Shown in pieces: positions 1 to 9,323 of a stretch of DNA of 64,000 nt. The DNA lies in NCBI RefSeq assembly GCF_001661495.1, contig NZ_BDDT01000018.1:21973-85972 (forward strand), in the 5' to 3' direction. This stretch comes from Pseudoalteromonas prydzensis. GTDB taxonomy: Bacteria > Pseudomonadota > Gammaproteobacteria > Enterobacterales > Alteromonadaceae. The notes beneath the pieces were generated by a model. The model was not told the DNA's origin. It saw nothing but the letters and a program-made list of their open reading frames with translations, and made no database searches. Position numbers and translations under genes: made by a program. How positions within the stretch are numbered: the first letter of the stretch is position 1; the number at the start of each line of letters is the position of its first letter.

Positions 1-1
1 C

Positions 2-1417
2 GTGATTGTGGTACAAAGTTACGATAAAACACATCATTACAACGATCATGACCGTGCCCTACTCACCTACGTTAGCCGTCAAATTAGCATGGCGATTGAC
101 CGACAATTGTCTCGCCAAGCACTTGAGCACCGTGCTTTACACGACGAGTTAACAGGCCTTGCAAATCGTTCGTTACTGATTGACCGAATAAAACACGGCA
201 TTTTACGCCTTACGCGTACATCTAAAGGATGCTATCACGCGCTGTTGTATTTAGATTTTGACCGTTTTAAAAGTATCAATGATTCACTAGGGCATGAGGT
301 GGGCGATCACTTTCTGATTGCTATCTGTAAGTCAATTCAAGGCACTATTCGTAATACTGACACATTTGCACGACTTGGTGGCGACGAGTTTGCTATTTTT
401 ATGGAGAACATTACCCATAAAAACCAAGTCAACGATGCCCTAAAACGCATTAAAAATGCGCTTGAAGCACCGCTCAATATTGATGGCCATTTGTTACAAG
501 CATCTACCAGTATTGGCGTGGCATTTTGTGAAAACGAAAACGATAAAGCCTATCAACTGTTGCAGCATGCTGACGCTGCTATGTACGAAGCTAAATCAAC
601 AGGCCGTGGACAAGTAAAATTTTTTAACAATACCATGCGCAAAAAGCTAAAAAGCCATGCTGATATCGAGAATGATTTACAACATGGTATTGAGCACGAT
701 GAATTTGAGCTTTACTTTCAACCTATTTTTGGCATCCAGAATTGTGAAGTGGTCGGTTTTGAAGCCCTTGTACGCTGGCATCACCCGAGTAAAGGCTTTG
801 TAGCGCCAAATGACTTTATTCCAGTTGCAGAAAGCACTGGGCAAATTATTAACCTTGATTTGCATTTGTTAGAGCTTGCAGCAAAACAAATAGCGGCTTG
901 GCAACAGCAAGGGAAACGGTTTTTGCGGATCACCGTAAATGTCTCGTCCAGACACTTTGCAAGTGTTGATTTCATCTCACAGATCCACGCGATTTATAAC
1001 AAATATGCGCTCGAGTTAGGCTCACTATGTTTGGAGATCACTGAATCTGGCCTAATCGAAAATTTAGAGTTAGCGACCAAGATAATTGAAGGTTTAGCAC
1101 CATTGAAAGTAAAGTTATGTTTAGATGACTTTGGTACAGGCTACTCTTCTTTAGGCTATTTACATCAACTACCCATTCATGTGTTAAAAATTGATAAAAG
1201 CTTTATTGATCATTTAAAAGATACCGTCACGCCATTGGTTGATGCCATTTTATCACTCGCTTCATCGCTTAAATTAGACGTGGTCGCAGAAGGAATTGAA
1301 ACCCAAGAGCAATTAAGTATCTTGCAGCAAACGCAATGTGATTTTGGTCAAGGATTCTTAAAAGCCAAACCAATGCCTGCAGCGCAAGCTATCTTATTGA
1401 TTGATCAACCGCTTTAA
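2..1417 (+). CDS. GAF-GGDEF-EAL protein, 5' end cut by the window
   Basis: This is the C-terminal part of a cyclic-di-GMP protein. The reading frame is open from the first bases, so the true start lies upstream. The first ~35 residues look like the end of a GAF domain. A GGDEF (diguanylate cyclase) domain follows with an intact GGDEF motif near residue 125, and an RNTD inhibitory site five residues before it. The EAL (phosphodiesterase) domain has EALVRW, NVSSRHF, the DDFGTGYSSL loop and AEGIE. All key motifs are intact, so both activities are possible. Which one dominates cannot be told from sequence. The gene is convergent with the next one and shares a short intergenic hairpin with it. Confidence 0.93.
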   Translation: MIVVQSYDKTHHYNDHDRALLTYVSRQISMAIDRQLSRQALEHRALHDELTGLANRSLLIDRIKHGILRLTRTSKGCYHALLYLDFDRFKSINDSLGHEVGDHFLIAICKSIQGTIRNTDTFARLGGDEFAIFMENITHKNQVNDALKRIKNALEAPLNIDGHLLQASTSIGVAFCENENDKAYQLLQHADAAMYEAKSTGRGQVKFFNNTMRKKLKSHADIENDLQHGIEHDEFELYFQPIFGIQNCEVVGFEALVRWHHPSKGFVAPNDFIPVAESTGQIINLDLHLLELAAKQIAAWQQQGKRFLRITVNVSSRHFASVDFISQIHAIYNKYALELGSLCLEITESGLIENLELATKIIEGLAPLKVKLCLDDFGTGYSSLGYLHQLPIHVLKIDKSFIDHLKDTVTPLVDAILSLASSLKLDVVAEGIETQEQLSILQQTQCDFGQGFLKAKPMPAAQAILLIDQPL

Positions 1418-1425
1418 CGTTTGTA

Positions 1426-1449
1426 TAAAAAAGACCCTGCGGTGCAGGG
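1426..1449 (-). terminator. Intrinsic terminator for the leftward yjiH-type gene
   Basis: The stem is CCCTGC/GCAGGG with a 3-nt loop (1435-1449). Read on the minus strand it is followed by a T-rich run, as expected for an intrinsic terminator of the 1476-2894 gene. It lies between two convergent genes. Confidence 0.7.
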
Positions 1450-1475
1450 CCTTAAACTAGAGTTAATATTTTCCT

Positions 1476-2894
1476 CTAGCCAACTAACCAATGCGCCATC
1501 AGGGCAATAACAGGTAGTGTTATCAAGGTTCTAAGAATGAATATTATGAATAACTCAAAAATATTCACTGGAATTTTGCTGCCCAATAATAACGCGCCAA
1601 CTTCAGACATATAAATCAACTGGGTTACACTCATTGCAGCAATGATAAAACGCGTCACATCACTTTCAATAGTACCCGCGGCTAAAATTGACGGGATAAA
1701 CATATCAGCAAAGCCAACCATAATCGTTTGCGCGGCGGCTTCTGCTTCAGGGATTTGTAATAGCTCTAAAAACGGAATGAACGGCTTGCCTAAATAAGCA
1801 AATATTGGCGTGTATTCAGCAATAACTAATGCAAACGTGCCCACCGCCATCACAATGGGTAATACCGCAAACACCATGTCTAAGGCGTTGTGAACGCCTT
1901 CTTTCAAGGTACCTACAAAGCCCGGTGAATGCTTAGCTTTATTTAGCGCTACATGTAAAGCATGGGTTAATATATTTTTGTCATGTGGCACGCGCTCTTT
2001 ATGAGGATCAGGTTGGCTGCCATCAATATACACATCTTTTTTAAAACTTAATGGCGGAATGCGCGGCACAATCAATGCAGCAACAACCCCAGCTAAACAC
2101 ACCGTTAAATAAAACGGGGCAAATAACTTCTCCAGCCCTACCTGCCCTAATACCACTAAACAAAACGTAATTGATACGGCTGAAAAGGTAGTGCCAATAA
2201 TCGCCGCTTCACGCTGAGTATAATGTTTTTCTTCATACTGGCGCGCGGTCATTAGAATACCCACACTGCCATCACCTAACCATGACGTGGCACAATCAAC
2301 GGCACTTCGCCCTGGTACACCAAACAGCGGACGCATCACTTTTGTTAAAAATGTTCCCACTAATTCAAGTAAACCAAAATTCAGCAGTAAAGGCAGTAAC
2401 AGACCCGCTAAAATAAACACTGAAAATAACACTGGCAGTAAATCTTTTAATACTAAGCCACCGGTATTTTCTGAAGTGATACCGGTAAAAACAGACTGTA
2501 GCGGCGCGGGGAGTGCTGAAGTTATATCAAGGTTATTAAGGCTTAAAACAGTCAGTATAATAAACGCCATACCAAATAAACGGATCACAACCCATAACCA
2601 GTGCACATCAAAAAGGTGCTTTAAAATAGCGGATTTCATTAATGTCGCTGGTTTAAATAGTTTCATCACTAAAGACAAAACACCTGTGGTACAAATGATA
2701 ACGGTGATCAACAGATCAATATAGGATGCAACTGCCGTTTTTACAGCTTTAGCCATAACGGCAATCGGGATAGTCATCGCTCCATCCATTGGTACTGGAG
2801 TCATGAACAAGAATACACCGATCAGTGACGGAATGATAAAAGTTAACCATACCTTTAAGTCAAACTGCTCGGCAGAGGAAGTTAGATTAGACAT
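1476..2894 (-). CDS. YjiH-family membrane protein with nucleoside-recognition (Gate) domain
   Basis: This is a 472-residue inner-membrane protein with about ten hydrophobic segments. The middle section around GDGSVGILMTARQYEEKHY resembles the Gate domain of the YjiH/nucleoside recognition family. Substrate and direction of transport are not known for this family. A TTG nine bases upstream would add three residues. ATG at 2894 was chosen because AGG lies about 10 bases upstream of it. The gene stands alone, with hairpins on both sides. Confidence 0.75.
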   Translation of the reverse strand: MSNLTSSAEQFDLKVWLTFIIPSLIGVFLFMTPVPMDGAMTIPIAVMAKAVKTAVASYIDLLITVIICTTGVLSLVMKLFKPATLMKSAILKHLFDVHWLWVVIRLFGMAFIILTVLSLNNLDITSALPAPLQSVFTGITSENTGGLVLKDLLPVLFSVFILAGLLLPLLLNFGLLELVGTFLTKVMRPLFGVPGRSAVDCATSWLGDGSVGILMTARQYEEKHYTQREAAIIGTTFSAVSITFCLVVLGQVGLEKLFAPFYLTVCLAGVVAALIVPRIPPLSFKKDVYIDGSQPDPHKERVPHDKNILTHALHVALNKAKHSPGFVGTLKEGVHNALDMVFAVLPIVMAVGTFALVIAEYTPIFAYLGKPFIPFLELLQIPEAEAAAQTIMVGFADMFIPSILAAGTIESDVTRFIIAAMSVTQLIYMSEVGALLLGSKIPVNIFELFIIFILRTLITLPVIALMAHWLVG

Positions 2895-2912
2895 TGTTTT
2901 CAACCTGTAGAA

Positions 2913-2944
2913 ACCACAAAAAGAGCAAAAGCTCTTTTTGTGGT
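2913..2944 (-). terminator. Terminator after bamC
   Basis: A perfect 14-bp inverted repeat (2913-2926 and 2931-2944) with an AAAA loop lies just downstream of the bamC stop and before the start of the 1476-2894 gene. On the minus strand it is followed by TTTCT. It separates bamC from the next gene. Confidence 0.75.
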
Positions 2945-2961
2945 GTTATTATTATTTATTA

Positions 2962-4023
2962 TTAAATTTTAATACCGCGTTGACGCAAAGCACTTTCCAG
3001 CGCTTGTTGTAAATCATTCATTGTACCCGGCTCTAAGGTTGTGCCTTCATCATCCATCCAAGTCAAACTCGTACCGCCATCTTTAGTACGACTGACTAAT
3101 ATTTGGTATTGGCCGTCTTCAATTGGCAATTCAGCTAACTCTTCGCCCCAAATAGAATCCCAAACGCTTGATTCTGGTTTGTTATAATCAGCAGTGATCA
3201 AACCACGCTCTTGGTCAATTTCAACAATCGTAAACGATAAACGCTCTAAAAATCCTGAAAAACGATCAAATATTACAAAGTAATCTTGCTCGGTCACTAA
3301 TGCTGCATTGCCTTTATTATCAAAGCCCATTTCCAACGAAATAATGCCTTGCTGTTTACGTATTTCAACTTCAAGTTGACGATAGCGATAATCAAATTCA
3401 GCTACAACTTGGTTCAATGCGCGCACTTCTAACTGCTGTTGTAAAATAGGCGTCAGTGGCACATCTTTACTGTCGTATTCAGCTAACTTAGCACTTAACG
3501 AAGCCGTACGCTGATGCGATTTTTCTTCAATAGAAAAAATAAAGCGTTGCTGAGAAACTTCATCTTCGCTATCCCATAACCAACCTTCTTCTGGTTTGAT
3601 AATGGCATACCAATCTGTTTCAATTGAACCTAACAGCTTGTCTTGTTTTATTGGCTTTGTTTGATGTTCGGCTAACACAGCCTGAACTGAGTCCCAAATA
3701 AATTCATCTAAATCGGCAATACCATCGTTTTTATCAAAATAAACACGTGCTTGCTTATCACCTTCTTCAACCCAACTGCCTTTCGCAACCGTTAGTACTT
3801 GCGCTGGCGGACGGTAATTCGTTGAATCAGGGTTATTATTATACTCAGCCACTTCCATCTTATAGATAGGATCTTGTGCTGGCTGCGCCAATTGCCCAGG
3901 CACTTGTACCGGCTCACCGGCACGGTAATTACGTTTATGATGTGCTTCGTCAGTAAACACACCACATCCTGACAAGCTAACCAACACGCTTACAGCAAGC
4001 GCTTTTGGGATCCAATACTGCAC
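2962..4023 (-). CDS. bamC: Outer membrane protein assembly lipoprotein BamC
   Basis: BamC (NlpB) is a lipoprotein of the BAM complex, which inserts beta-barrel proteins in the outer membrane. The 353-residue product has a signal peptide ending in the lipobox LSGC, with Cys20 as the lipidation site. The unstructured N-terminal stretch and later domains have the length and character of BamC. The start codon is GTG, supported by AAGGAG 8 bases upstream; no in-frame ATG sits near. In E. coli bamC follows dapA. Here no dapA lies upstream: the gene faces gcvR across a 352-bp gap, so it needs its own promoter. A terminator follows it. Confidence 0.88.
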   Translation of the reverse strand: MQYWIPKALAVSVLVSLSGCGVFTDEAHHKRNYRAGEPVQVPGQLAQPAQDPIYKMEVAEYNNNPDSTNYRPPAQVLTVAKGSWVEEGDKQARVYFDKNDGIADLDEFIWDSVQAVLAEHQTKPIKQDKLLGSIETDWYAIIKPEEGWLWDSEDEVSQQRFIFSIEEKSHQRTASLSAKLAEYDSKDVPLTPILQQQLEVRALNQVVAEFDYRYRQLEVEIRKQQGIISLEMGFDNKGNAALVTEQDYFVIFDRFSGFLERLSFTIVEIDQERGLITADYNKPESSVWDSIWGEELAELPIEDGQYQILVSRTKDGGTSLTWMDDEGTTLEPGTMNDLQQALESALRQRGIKI

Positions 4024-4375
4024 AGATAATTCTCCTTAGCATACCCTTAATTGTTTTAACAAATATATGAGTGGGTTATGCCGATTTGGTTCAGTGTAAA
4101 GTCAATATTAACTTTACGTATCTTGTTTTTATGCAAACCCCGTTACTTTGGGGCGCGGCTTAACAGTGATGCTAGCCAGTCGATATGCAAAATTTTAACT
4201 ATGGTACTTTCCCATGCCACTAAAAACAAGAAACACCGTGCTTTAATAACAGCTTAATTAGCTCGCTCTGTAGTTTAGCGATTGTTTTGTGTTAAACTTC
4301 GCCGCCGTGTGGTAGTAATTGCCGGCTTAGTTCACTCTGAATGTTATTAATAATATAACCTAGGTACTTGAATTC
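4024..4375. other. Divergent intergenic region between bamC and gcvR
   Basis: These 352 bases hold no convincing ORF. They must contain the promoters for bamC (leftward) and gcvR-bcp (rightward). A possible -10 (TAAACT, near 4294) is visible on the plus strand but its -35 is weak. No remnant of dapA is visible. Confidence 0.5.
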
Positions 4376-4909
4376 ATGACTACTTTTTCAAATCATCAGA
4401 TCGTTTTAACTGCTATTGGCGATGATCGCCCCGGTATTGTCAGTGAATTAACCCAATTGGTCAGTGACTGTCACTGTAATATAATTGATAGCCGTATTGC
4501 CATCTTAGGCAATGAGTTTACCTTTATTATGTTGCTATCGGGCGATATGTCAGCAATTAGCCGCATTGAGCACACCTTGCCTCTCAAAGGTATGGAGCTG
4601 GGTTTACTCACTATGATGAAACGTACCGCTAGTCATACTCAAAGTGAATTTTGTGCTGGTTACACCCTTGAATACACAGGCATCGACACCCCTGGCACGT
4701 TAAGTAAAGTTACCCGCTTTTTTGCCGACAAACATATTAGTATATGTTCTTTAAAGTCAGATACCTATGACGAAGATGCAGACACCAAAATGCGCTGTGA
4801 ACTGGAGTTTAACATTCCAGTAGAGGTTGACATAGACAGCTTTAAAGTCCAATTTGAAGACCTTTCACGTACTCTTAATGTCGATTATATATTTCGACGC
4901 ATTCGCTAA
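4376..4909 (+). CDS. gcvR: Glycine cleavage system transcriptional repressor GcvR
   Basis: GcvR has two ACT domains and in E. coli binds GcvA to repress the glycine cleavage operon when glycine is scarce. The 177-residue product shows the N-terminal ACT domain beginning IVLTAIGDDRPGIVSELTQL and a second ACT domain from about residue 95 (YTLEYTGIDTPGTLSKVTRF). There is no DNA-binding domain, as expected for this family. The bcp ribosome-binding site overlaps its stop codon (TAAGGAG), so the two are cotranscribed, as in enterobacteria. Confidence 0.9.
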   Translation: MTTFSNHQIVLTAIGDDRPGIVSELTQLVSDCHCNIIDSRIAILGNEFTFIMLLSGDMSAISRIEHTLPLKGMELGLLTMMKRTASHTQSEFCAGYTLEYTGIDTPGTLSKVTRFFADKHISICSLKSDTYDEDADTKMRCELEFNIPVEVDIDSFKVQFEDLSRTLNVDYIFRRIR

Positions 4910-4919
4910 GGAGCAAAGC

Positions 4920-5399
4920 ATGAACACCATTAATCCATTACAAGCTGGCGATAAAGCACCTGCTTTTAGTTTACAAAACCAAGATGGCGAAACCATTAGT
5001 CTTGAAGAGTTATTAAAAGAACAACAAGTATTAGTGTACTTTTATCCAAAAGCTTCAACGCCAGGTTGCACAGTACAAGCTGAAAACCTACGCGACGAAA
5101 AAGACGTATTAGCTCAGCTTAATACGCGTGTGGTTGGTATCAGTCCTGATCCAGTAAAAAGATTAAAGAACTTTGAAACTAAAAAAGAACTTAATTTTGA
5201 CCTGCTTTCAGACGAAGACCATGCTATTGCTGAAGCATTTGGTGTATGGGGCCACAAAAAATTTATGGGCAAAGAATACGATGGCATTCATCGTTTAAGT
5301 TTTCTAATCGGTCAAGACGGTACAATTAAGCACTTTTTCGACAAATTTAAAACCAAAGATCATCATCAAGTGGTGTTGGATTATTTGACTAAAGATTAA
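4920..5399 (+). CDS. bcp: Thioredoxin-dependent peroxiredoxin Bcp (1-Cys form)
   Basis: Bcp reduces hydrogen peroxide and organic peroxides in the cytoplasm. The start at 4920 is set by AAGGAG just upstream; this gives 159 residues, the usual length. The peroxidatic Cys50 is in PKASTPGCTVQA. In E. coli Bcp a resolving cysteine follows five residues later (CGLRD). Here that position is Glu55 (ENLRD), and Cys50 is the only cysteine in the protein. It should therefore act by a 1-Cys mechanism with an external thiol. It lies in an operon with gcvR and is followed by a terminator. Confidence 0.9.
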   Translation: MNTINPLQAGDKAPAFSLQNQDGETISLEELLKEQQVLVYFYPKASTPGCTVQAENLRDEKDVLAQLNTRVVGISPDPVKRLKNFETKKELNFDLLSDEDHAIAEAFGVWGHKKFMGKEYDGIHRLSFLIGQDGTIKHFFDKFKTKDHHQVVLDYLTKD

Positions 5400-5421
5400 G
5401 CCGTAAGCCGTAAAAATATAC

Positions 5422-5451
5422 AAAAGCGTTGCCAATGTGCAACGCTTTTTT
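5422..5451 (+). terminator. Terminator of gcvR-bcp
   Basis: An 11-bp inverted repeat AAAAGCGTTGC / GCAACGCTTTT with a 6-nt loop ends in a T run, 20 bases after the bcp stop. Confidence 0.85.
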
Positions 5452-5557
5452 GTTGGCAGAATTAACAGTAATATTCAAGGCACTGAGTTGCCACTGCACT
5501 GGCGGTTCAGCTCACAATCTTCTTTAAAATTATATCTGTGCTGATAGCGCTATCCTT

Positions 5558-6829
5558 TTATATTGGCTCAACAAACAAGTCCGCAATAATTTTCATAGCC
5601 AACGATAAAGCGGGATCATTTCCATGCACATCTCGATCAGCTGGACTTATCATAATATTCGGTTCGAAGTCTTCCCGAAAGGTATTATTTACATGATATA
5701 AACGCTCAAACCCGAGCTCTAGCCAAGTGTCACTCTTAGCTAATTTAACCGTTTTTATACCCCCTAATAAATCTGCCATAGGTGCACCAATGACATTTAC
5801 GGCGCCAATTGCATCCAAGCCAATAGTCATTCCTTCTCCCATACTGCCAGTCCAATGACCAGCTAAGACTACAAATGGCTTAGCGTAGCGTGGTTTATTA
5901 GGATAAACATAGGCTTTTTCCATGTTAGCATCTTTGTATGAACTACCTGCTTCTTGTGTTTGGTATAATTGATAAGCGGTTTTTGAGTCCACAAAATGAC
6001 CTAAAATTGGCTCTGCCACACTTGTATTGCCTCCGCTTGGCGTGTTCCTTAGATCTATGATCAACGCTTTAGTATTAGACAGTCCAGTGATTGCCTGTTT
6101 AAAATCCTTAACAGTATTGCCATTACCTAATGAGTTGTTAAATCGAATATAGCCAATGCCATCAAGTTCCATGTAAGTAACTGTAGGACCCTTTTTCATC
6201 GCATTGATTGAATCGTAGCTTGGCGCTAATTGGTAGGTTTCGATCTTATCGTGTTCCTGCAAACTGATAGTACGTTTACTATTTCTGTAGCCACCTAAAC
6301 TAACATTGATCCCAAAATTTATTTGAGCCAGCGAGAGCTGCTCAAACTTTTTCCCAAATACTTTTTCAATTGCTTGTTTTGCAGGAACGCTTTCAATGGT
6401 TAATATTTCAGCGCCAGGACGGATACCGGCAATATCTGCTGCTGAATTACTTTTAATATCTTCAACAAAAAACTTATTGCCCTTATAAATTGCTCTAATA
6501 TCCGATCCTGTCGGATACACACTAAAGTCATTCTCATTATAAGGGCCAAGGTTTAGGTGAGGGTCGTGAAAGTGACGTAAAAACATTTGCATTTCATCTG
6601 CAAATTCTTGCTTGTTGGTAGTGCCAATCGCCCTCACTTCAAACTCGCTAAAAAGCTGTTGAACGTTAAATTCTGGGCGTCCTAAGTATGCATACTGTTG
6701 CTTGAGAACTCCTTCAAGCTCCTCCCAAGCATCCCTAGAATCAAACTGCTCTTTTGTCATTATTTTAAAACTGCTTACTAAGATGATGCTTGCTAATAAA
6801 ACAAATAAAATTTTTATTTTTATTTTCAT
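5558..6829 (-). CDS. S41-family (C-terminal processing type) peptidase, exported
   Basis: The 423-residue product begins with a signal peptide (MKIKIKILFVLLASIILVSS), so it acts in the periplasm or at the envelope. A PDZ-like segment follows (AADIAGIRPGAEILTI). The C-terminal half has the S41 core, including LIIDLRNTPSGGN and the nucleophile motif GHWTGSMGEG. The lysine found ~25 residues after the serine in Tsp/CtpA is not seen, so it may belong to the IRBP/tricorn-like branch. The start at 6829 has AAGGAT 6 bases upstream and begins the signal peptide; a start at 6880 would add 17 residues. Target unknown. Confidence 0.8.
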   Translation of the reverse strand: MKIKIKILFVLLASIILVSSFKIMTKEQFDSRDAWEELEGVLKQQYAYLGRPEFNVQQLFSEFEVRAIGTTNKQEFADEMQMFLRHFHDPHLNLGPYNENDFSVYPTGSDIRAIYKGNKFFVEDIKSNSAADIAGIRPGAEILTIESVPAKQAIEKVFGKKFEQLSLAQINFGINVSLGGYRNSKRTISLQEHDKIETYQLAPSYDSINAMKKGPTVTYMELDGIGYIRFNNSLGNGNTVKDFKQAITGLSNTKALIIDLRNTPSGGNTSVAEPILGHFVDSKTAYQLYQTQEAGSSYKDANMEKAYVYPNKPRYAKPFVVLAGHWTGSMGEGMTIGLDAIGAVNVIGAPMADLLGGIKTVKLAKSDTWLELGFERLYHVNNTFREDFEPNIMISPADRDVHGNDPALSLAMKIIADLFVEPI

Positions 6830-6986
6830 TTTTATCCTTATAGTTTTATTCAATCTAACAATAGCGTTCAGGTACTCCAAAGCGACATACAGCCCGTTTC
6901 GTTAAAATATAACAGACACAAAAAAGAGTTAAGTGAGTGATAACCACTCTATAGCTGAAATTGCAAAATATCTAACCAAGCCAAGA

Positions 6987-7250
6987 TTATTCGCCCAATG
7001 CTTTGTAAGGTCCCTCCAAATCCTCTTTTGCTCGCTCAATTGCTGCTTTAATAGTCGCCTTAGCTTGTGGACTATTTTTCCAACACGTAGTTCGAAGCAT
7101 AGCAGCGACCATTTCTGCTATCTCATCCACCTGATAGGTCGCCAAGTCAGCAAAATTATCGATACCAATTTCTTCAAACCTTTTTATCACAGTCGGACCA
7201 ACACCTTTTACGGCCAAAAGTGCTTTTCTCTGTGATTCAGAAAACGCCAT
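6987..7250 (-). CDS. Small helix-hairpin-helix protein
   Basis: This 87-residue protein carries one helix-hairpin-helix motif (KGVGPTVIKRFEEIGI, residues ~15-30), a fold that binds the DNA backbone without sequence specificity. The rest is predicted helical, with a single cysteine. The start has AAGGAAA nearby upstream. The gene stands alone. Its role is unknown; similar small HhH proteins occur as single genes in marine bacteria. Confidence 0.7.
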   Translation of the reverse strand: MAFSESQRKALLAVKGVGPTVIKRFEEIGIDNFADLATYQVDEIAEMVAAMLRTTCWKNSPQAKATIKAAIERAKEDLEGPYKALGE

Positions 7251-7580
7251 AAATTTTCCTTATTAGCATAAATCGATGCGCTTAATCAGCAAATGTACCC
7301 TTTTTTCTAGATTGTTGCCAACGTATATTTGCCCACTTTTTTAAAGCGCATGTTATTGTGCAATTTGTTTATAGATAGTTTCTATTATGCATAAAGAGCT
7401 TATAGATCAAAGAAATGCTTTATTTTAGCTCACGAGCGACTACGTTGTTGGGTAAGCAAAGTCAGTCGATAAATAATGATTGGTAACGTGGGGAAACATA
7501 GCCACTGACTGTGTCGACATTTGGCTTATGCAAGCGCTAGGTAGCCTGTACCCAGCGTATCTTTATGAGTAATTTCTGGT
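7251..7580. other. Intergenic region without recognised genes
   Basis: These 330 bases are AT-rich with stops in all frames. It should contain the promoter of the leftward HhH gene. I see no RNA gene or strong hairpin. Confidence 0.4.
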
Positions 7581-8339
7581 TTAAATTTTTACGCACACAA
7601 AAATGGCATTGCCTGATTTTTCAGCCCATGGGGTTATTTTTTCGTAGTCATGTTCAAACACATGTATTGCAAAATAAGGTTTTAGGGCTTCTTTTAACTG
7701 GGCAAAACTAACAGCGACCATTGGGTGGTCGTCGTGCCATATGAGTGTTTCATCTGCTGTTGCTTTATTTATACTGAGCTTTAATGACTGCTGTTCGCCA
7801 CTGCCACTGTAATGCCAGCCAGAGCGGAATGTGAATAAGCTGCCCGCGTTTTCAGCGCTATGCTCTACAAATGACTCGTTATCGATGTGATTTTTATCAA
7901 CAACGTTAAAGCAAAATACGCCACCAGCTCTTAAAGCATTGTGCACACTTACAATACACTCTTTTAATTTGTTGATGCCATCACAGTAATGAATTGAATA
8001 CAAAAAGCAGGTAATTAAATCCACTTGCTCAGTGACCACAAACTCACTCATATTTTGCAATGAAAATTGCGCTTCTGGGCAGCGAATGACAGCCCTATCT
8101 AGCATAGGTTGATTTATATCCAAGCCACTACTTTGATAACCGTTATCAATAAAATGACGTACATGCGGGCCCGTTCCACACGCTAAATCAAGGTGGGTAT
8201 TTCCGCTATTACCGAAAATCTGCTGTAGCCTGTGAATAAAATAGCTTTGGGCTTGATAATCTATATCTGCGCACATTAAGTCATAGTGATCAGAAAGGTC
8301 TGTGTATAGCGCGTTCGCGGACATATTAGGCCTAATCAT
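7581..8339 (-). CDS. Class I SAM-dependent methyltransferase
   Basis: The 252-residue protein has the methyltransferase motif I HLDLACGTGPHVRHF (residues ~48-62), an acidic residue in motif II (SGLDINQPML) and a C-terminal sheet typical of small-molecule methyltransferases. The substrate cannot be told. Two starts are possible: 8339 (used here) and the in-frame ATG at 8324, which has AGG eight bases upstream. There are no functional partners next to it. Confidence 0.8.
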   Translation of the reverse strand: MIRPNMSANALYTDLSDHYDLMCADIDYQAQSYFIHRLQQIFGNSGNTHLDLACGTGPHVRHFIDNGYQSSGLDINQPMLDRAVIRCPEAQFSLQNMSEFVVTEQVDLITCFLYSIHYCDGINKLKECIVSVHNALRAGGVFCFNVVDKNHIDNESFVEHSAENAGSLFTFRSGWHYSGSGEQQSLKLSINKATADETLIWHDDHPMVAVSFAQLKEALKPYFAIHVFEHDYEKITPWAEKSGNAIFVCVKI

Positions 8340-8485
8340 TTGTAGGAGGGTACGTTAAGCCGCGCATAATAAACTAATTATCACCATTAACGAAGCTGAT
8401 TGAACGAAAAGAGATTTGTTGGGTTTCGTTTCACTTAACCCAACGTTTATTGTAAACATTAACTTAAAGCTTACCGCTCGCAGCT

Positions 8486-9151
8486 TTAGTTTATCCCTAA
8501 ATATTTATGGACTTGCACTGATAAGCGCCAGTTTTTCTCGATGCACGTTTCAATTGCCAGCTTAGTGGCAGAGATTTTTTGGCTAATTGGTTGCAGGTAA
8601 ACAAGTTTTGGGCTTACACCAGTTTTAACGAACAAGGCTTCAAGCTCTTCTACATGTTTTTGCATGGCGATTGGGTGCTTGATCTCATCAGCACGTTGCA
8701 TGGCAGAAGTAAGTACTTCATAACCACCGCGCATATTGATTTTTGGCGATACCGTGACCCAAGTTTGTGCTGGCGCTAAAATCTCAAAGGTGCCACTGGT
8801 TTCTATTTGCGTGGTGTAGCCGTTGGCATGGAGTAGTTCACAAACAGGGTTTAAATCGTACATGCAAGGCTCACCACCGGTGATCACCACATGCTTTGCG
8901 CGATAAGCGCGATCTGCAAACAAGTTAAGTATTTGCTCAGCCGATGCGTCAGCCCAGTGATCTGAATCAGCTTTTTTCTCTACCGTGTCATCAAGTGATA
9001 CTTTATACACGTCATCCACTTCCCACGTTTGCTTAGTGTCACACCAAGCACAACCGACAGGACAGCCTTGTAAACGTAAAAATATTGCAGGCGTGCCAGT
9101 AAAGCTCGCTTCGCCTTGAATGGTTTCAAATATTTCATTAATTTTGTACAA
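8486..9151 (-). CDS. queE: 7-carboxy-7-deazaguanine synthase QueE (radical SAM)
   Basis: QueE converts 6-carboxytetrahydropterin to 7-carboxy-7-deazaguanine in queuosine synthesis. The 221-residue product has the radical-SAM cysteines in CPVGCAWC (CX3CX2C) and the family's N-terminal EIFETIQGE. The ORF starts at TTG (9151). No in-frame ATG or GTG lies upstream, and AGTGAG sits about 6 bases before it, so TTG is the likely start. It is divergent from queC, which performs the next step. Confidence 0.92.
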   Translation of the reverse strand: MYKINEIFETIQGEASFTGTPAIFLRLQGCPVGCAWCDTKQTWEVDDVYKVSLDDTVEKKADSDHWADASAEQILNLFADRAYRAKHVVITGGEPCMYDLNPVCELLHANGYTTQIETSGTFEILAPAQTWVTVSPKINMRGGYEVLTSAMQRADEIKHPIAMQKHVEELEALFVKTGVSPKLVYLQPISQKISATKLAIETCIEKNWRLSVQVHKYLGIN

Positions 9152-9247
9152 AAGTATCTCACTTACTACTTGGCATTAATTATGAGCGTCATTAATTATT
9201 GAGCATGAAGAAAGCCAATTTGAAAAATCAAAAATCACGGTCAAAAA

Positions 9248-9276
9248 TTGTTATTTATGCTCCAGCCGTGTAGTAT
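9248..9276 (+). promoter_or_regulatory. Sigma-70-type promoter of queC
   Basis: TTGTTA (9248-9253), a 17-bp spacer, and TAGTAT (9271-9276) lie 48 bp before the queC start. The spacing is ideal and both boxes match the consensus in most positions. Confidence 0.65.
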
Positions 9277-9323
9277 ATCGCGCCCTGATATAAACCTCTA
9301 TTAAAACTAAGAGCAAAACAGTT

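Noticed and set aside
2287..2724. 145-residue plus-strand ORF
   Set aside because: It lies entirely within the YjiH-type gene on the other strand and looks like a codon-bias shadow.
6933..7235. 100-residue plus-strand ORF opposite the HhH gene
   Set aside because: The HhH motif and start signal are on the minus strand; this frame lacks any domain.
9295..9313. preQ1-riboswitch-like tail (CCTCTATTAAAACTAAGAG) before queC
   Set aside because: The 3' part resembles the preQ1-I tail, but no matching 5' AGAGG strand and loop lie upstream at the right distance.
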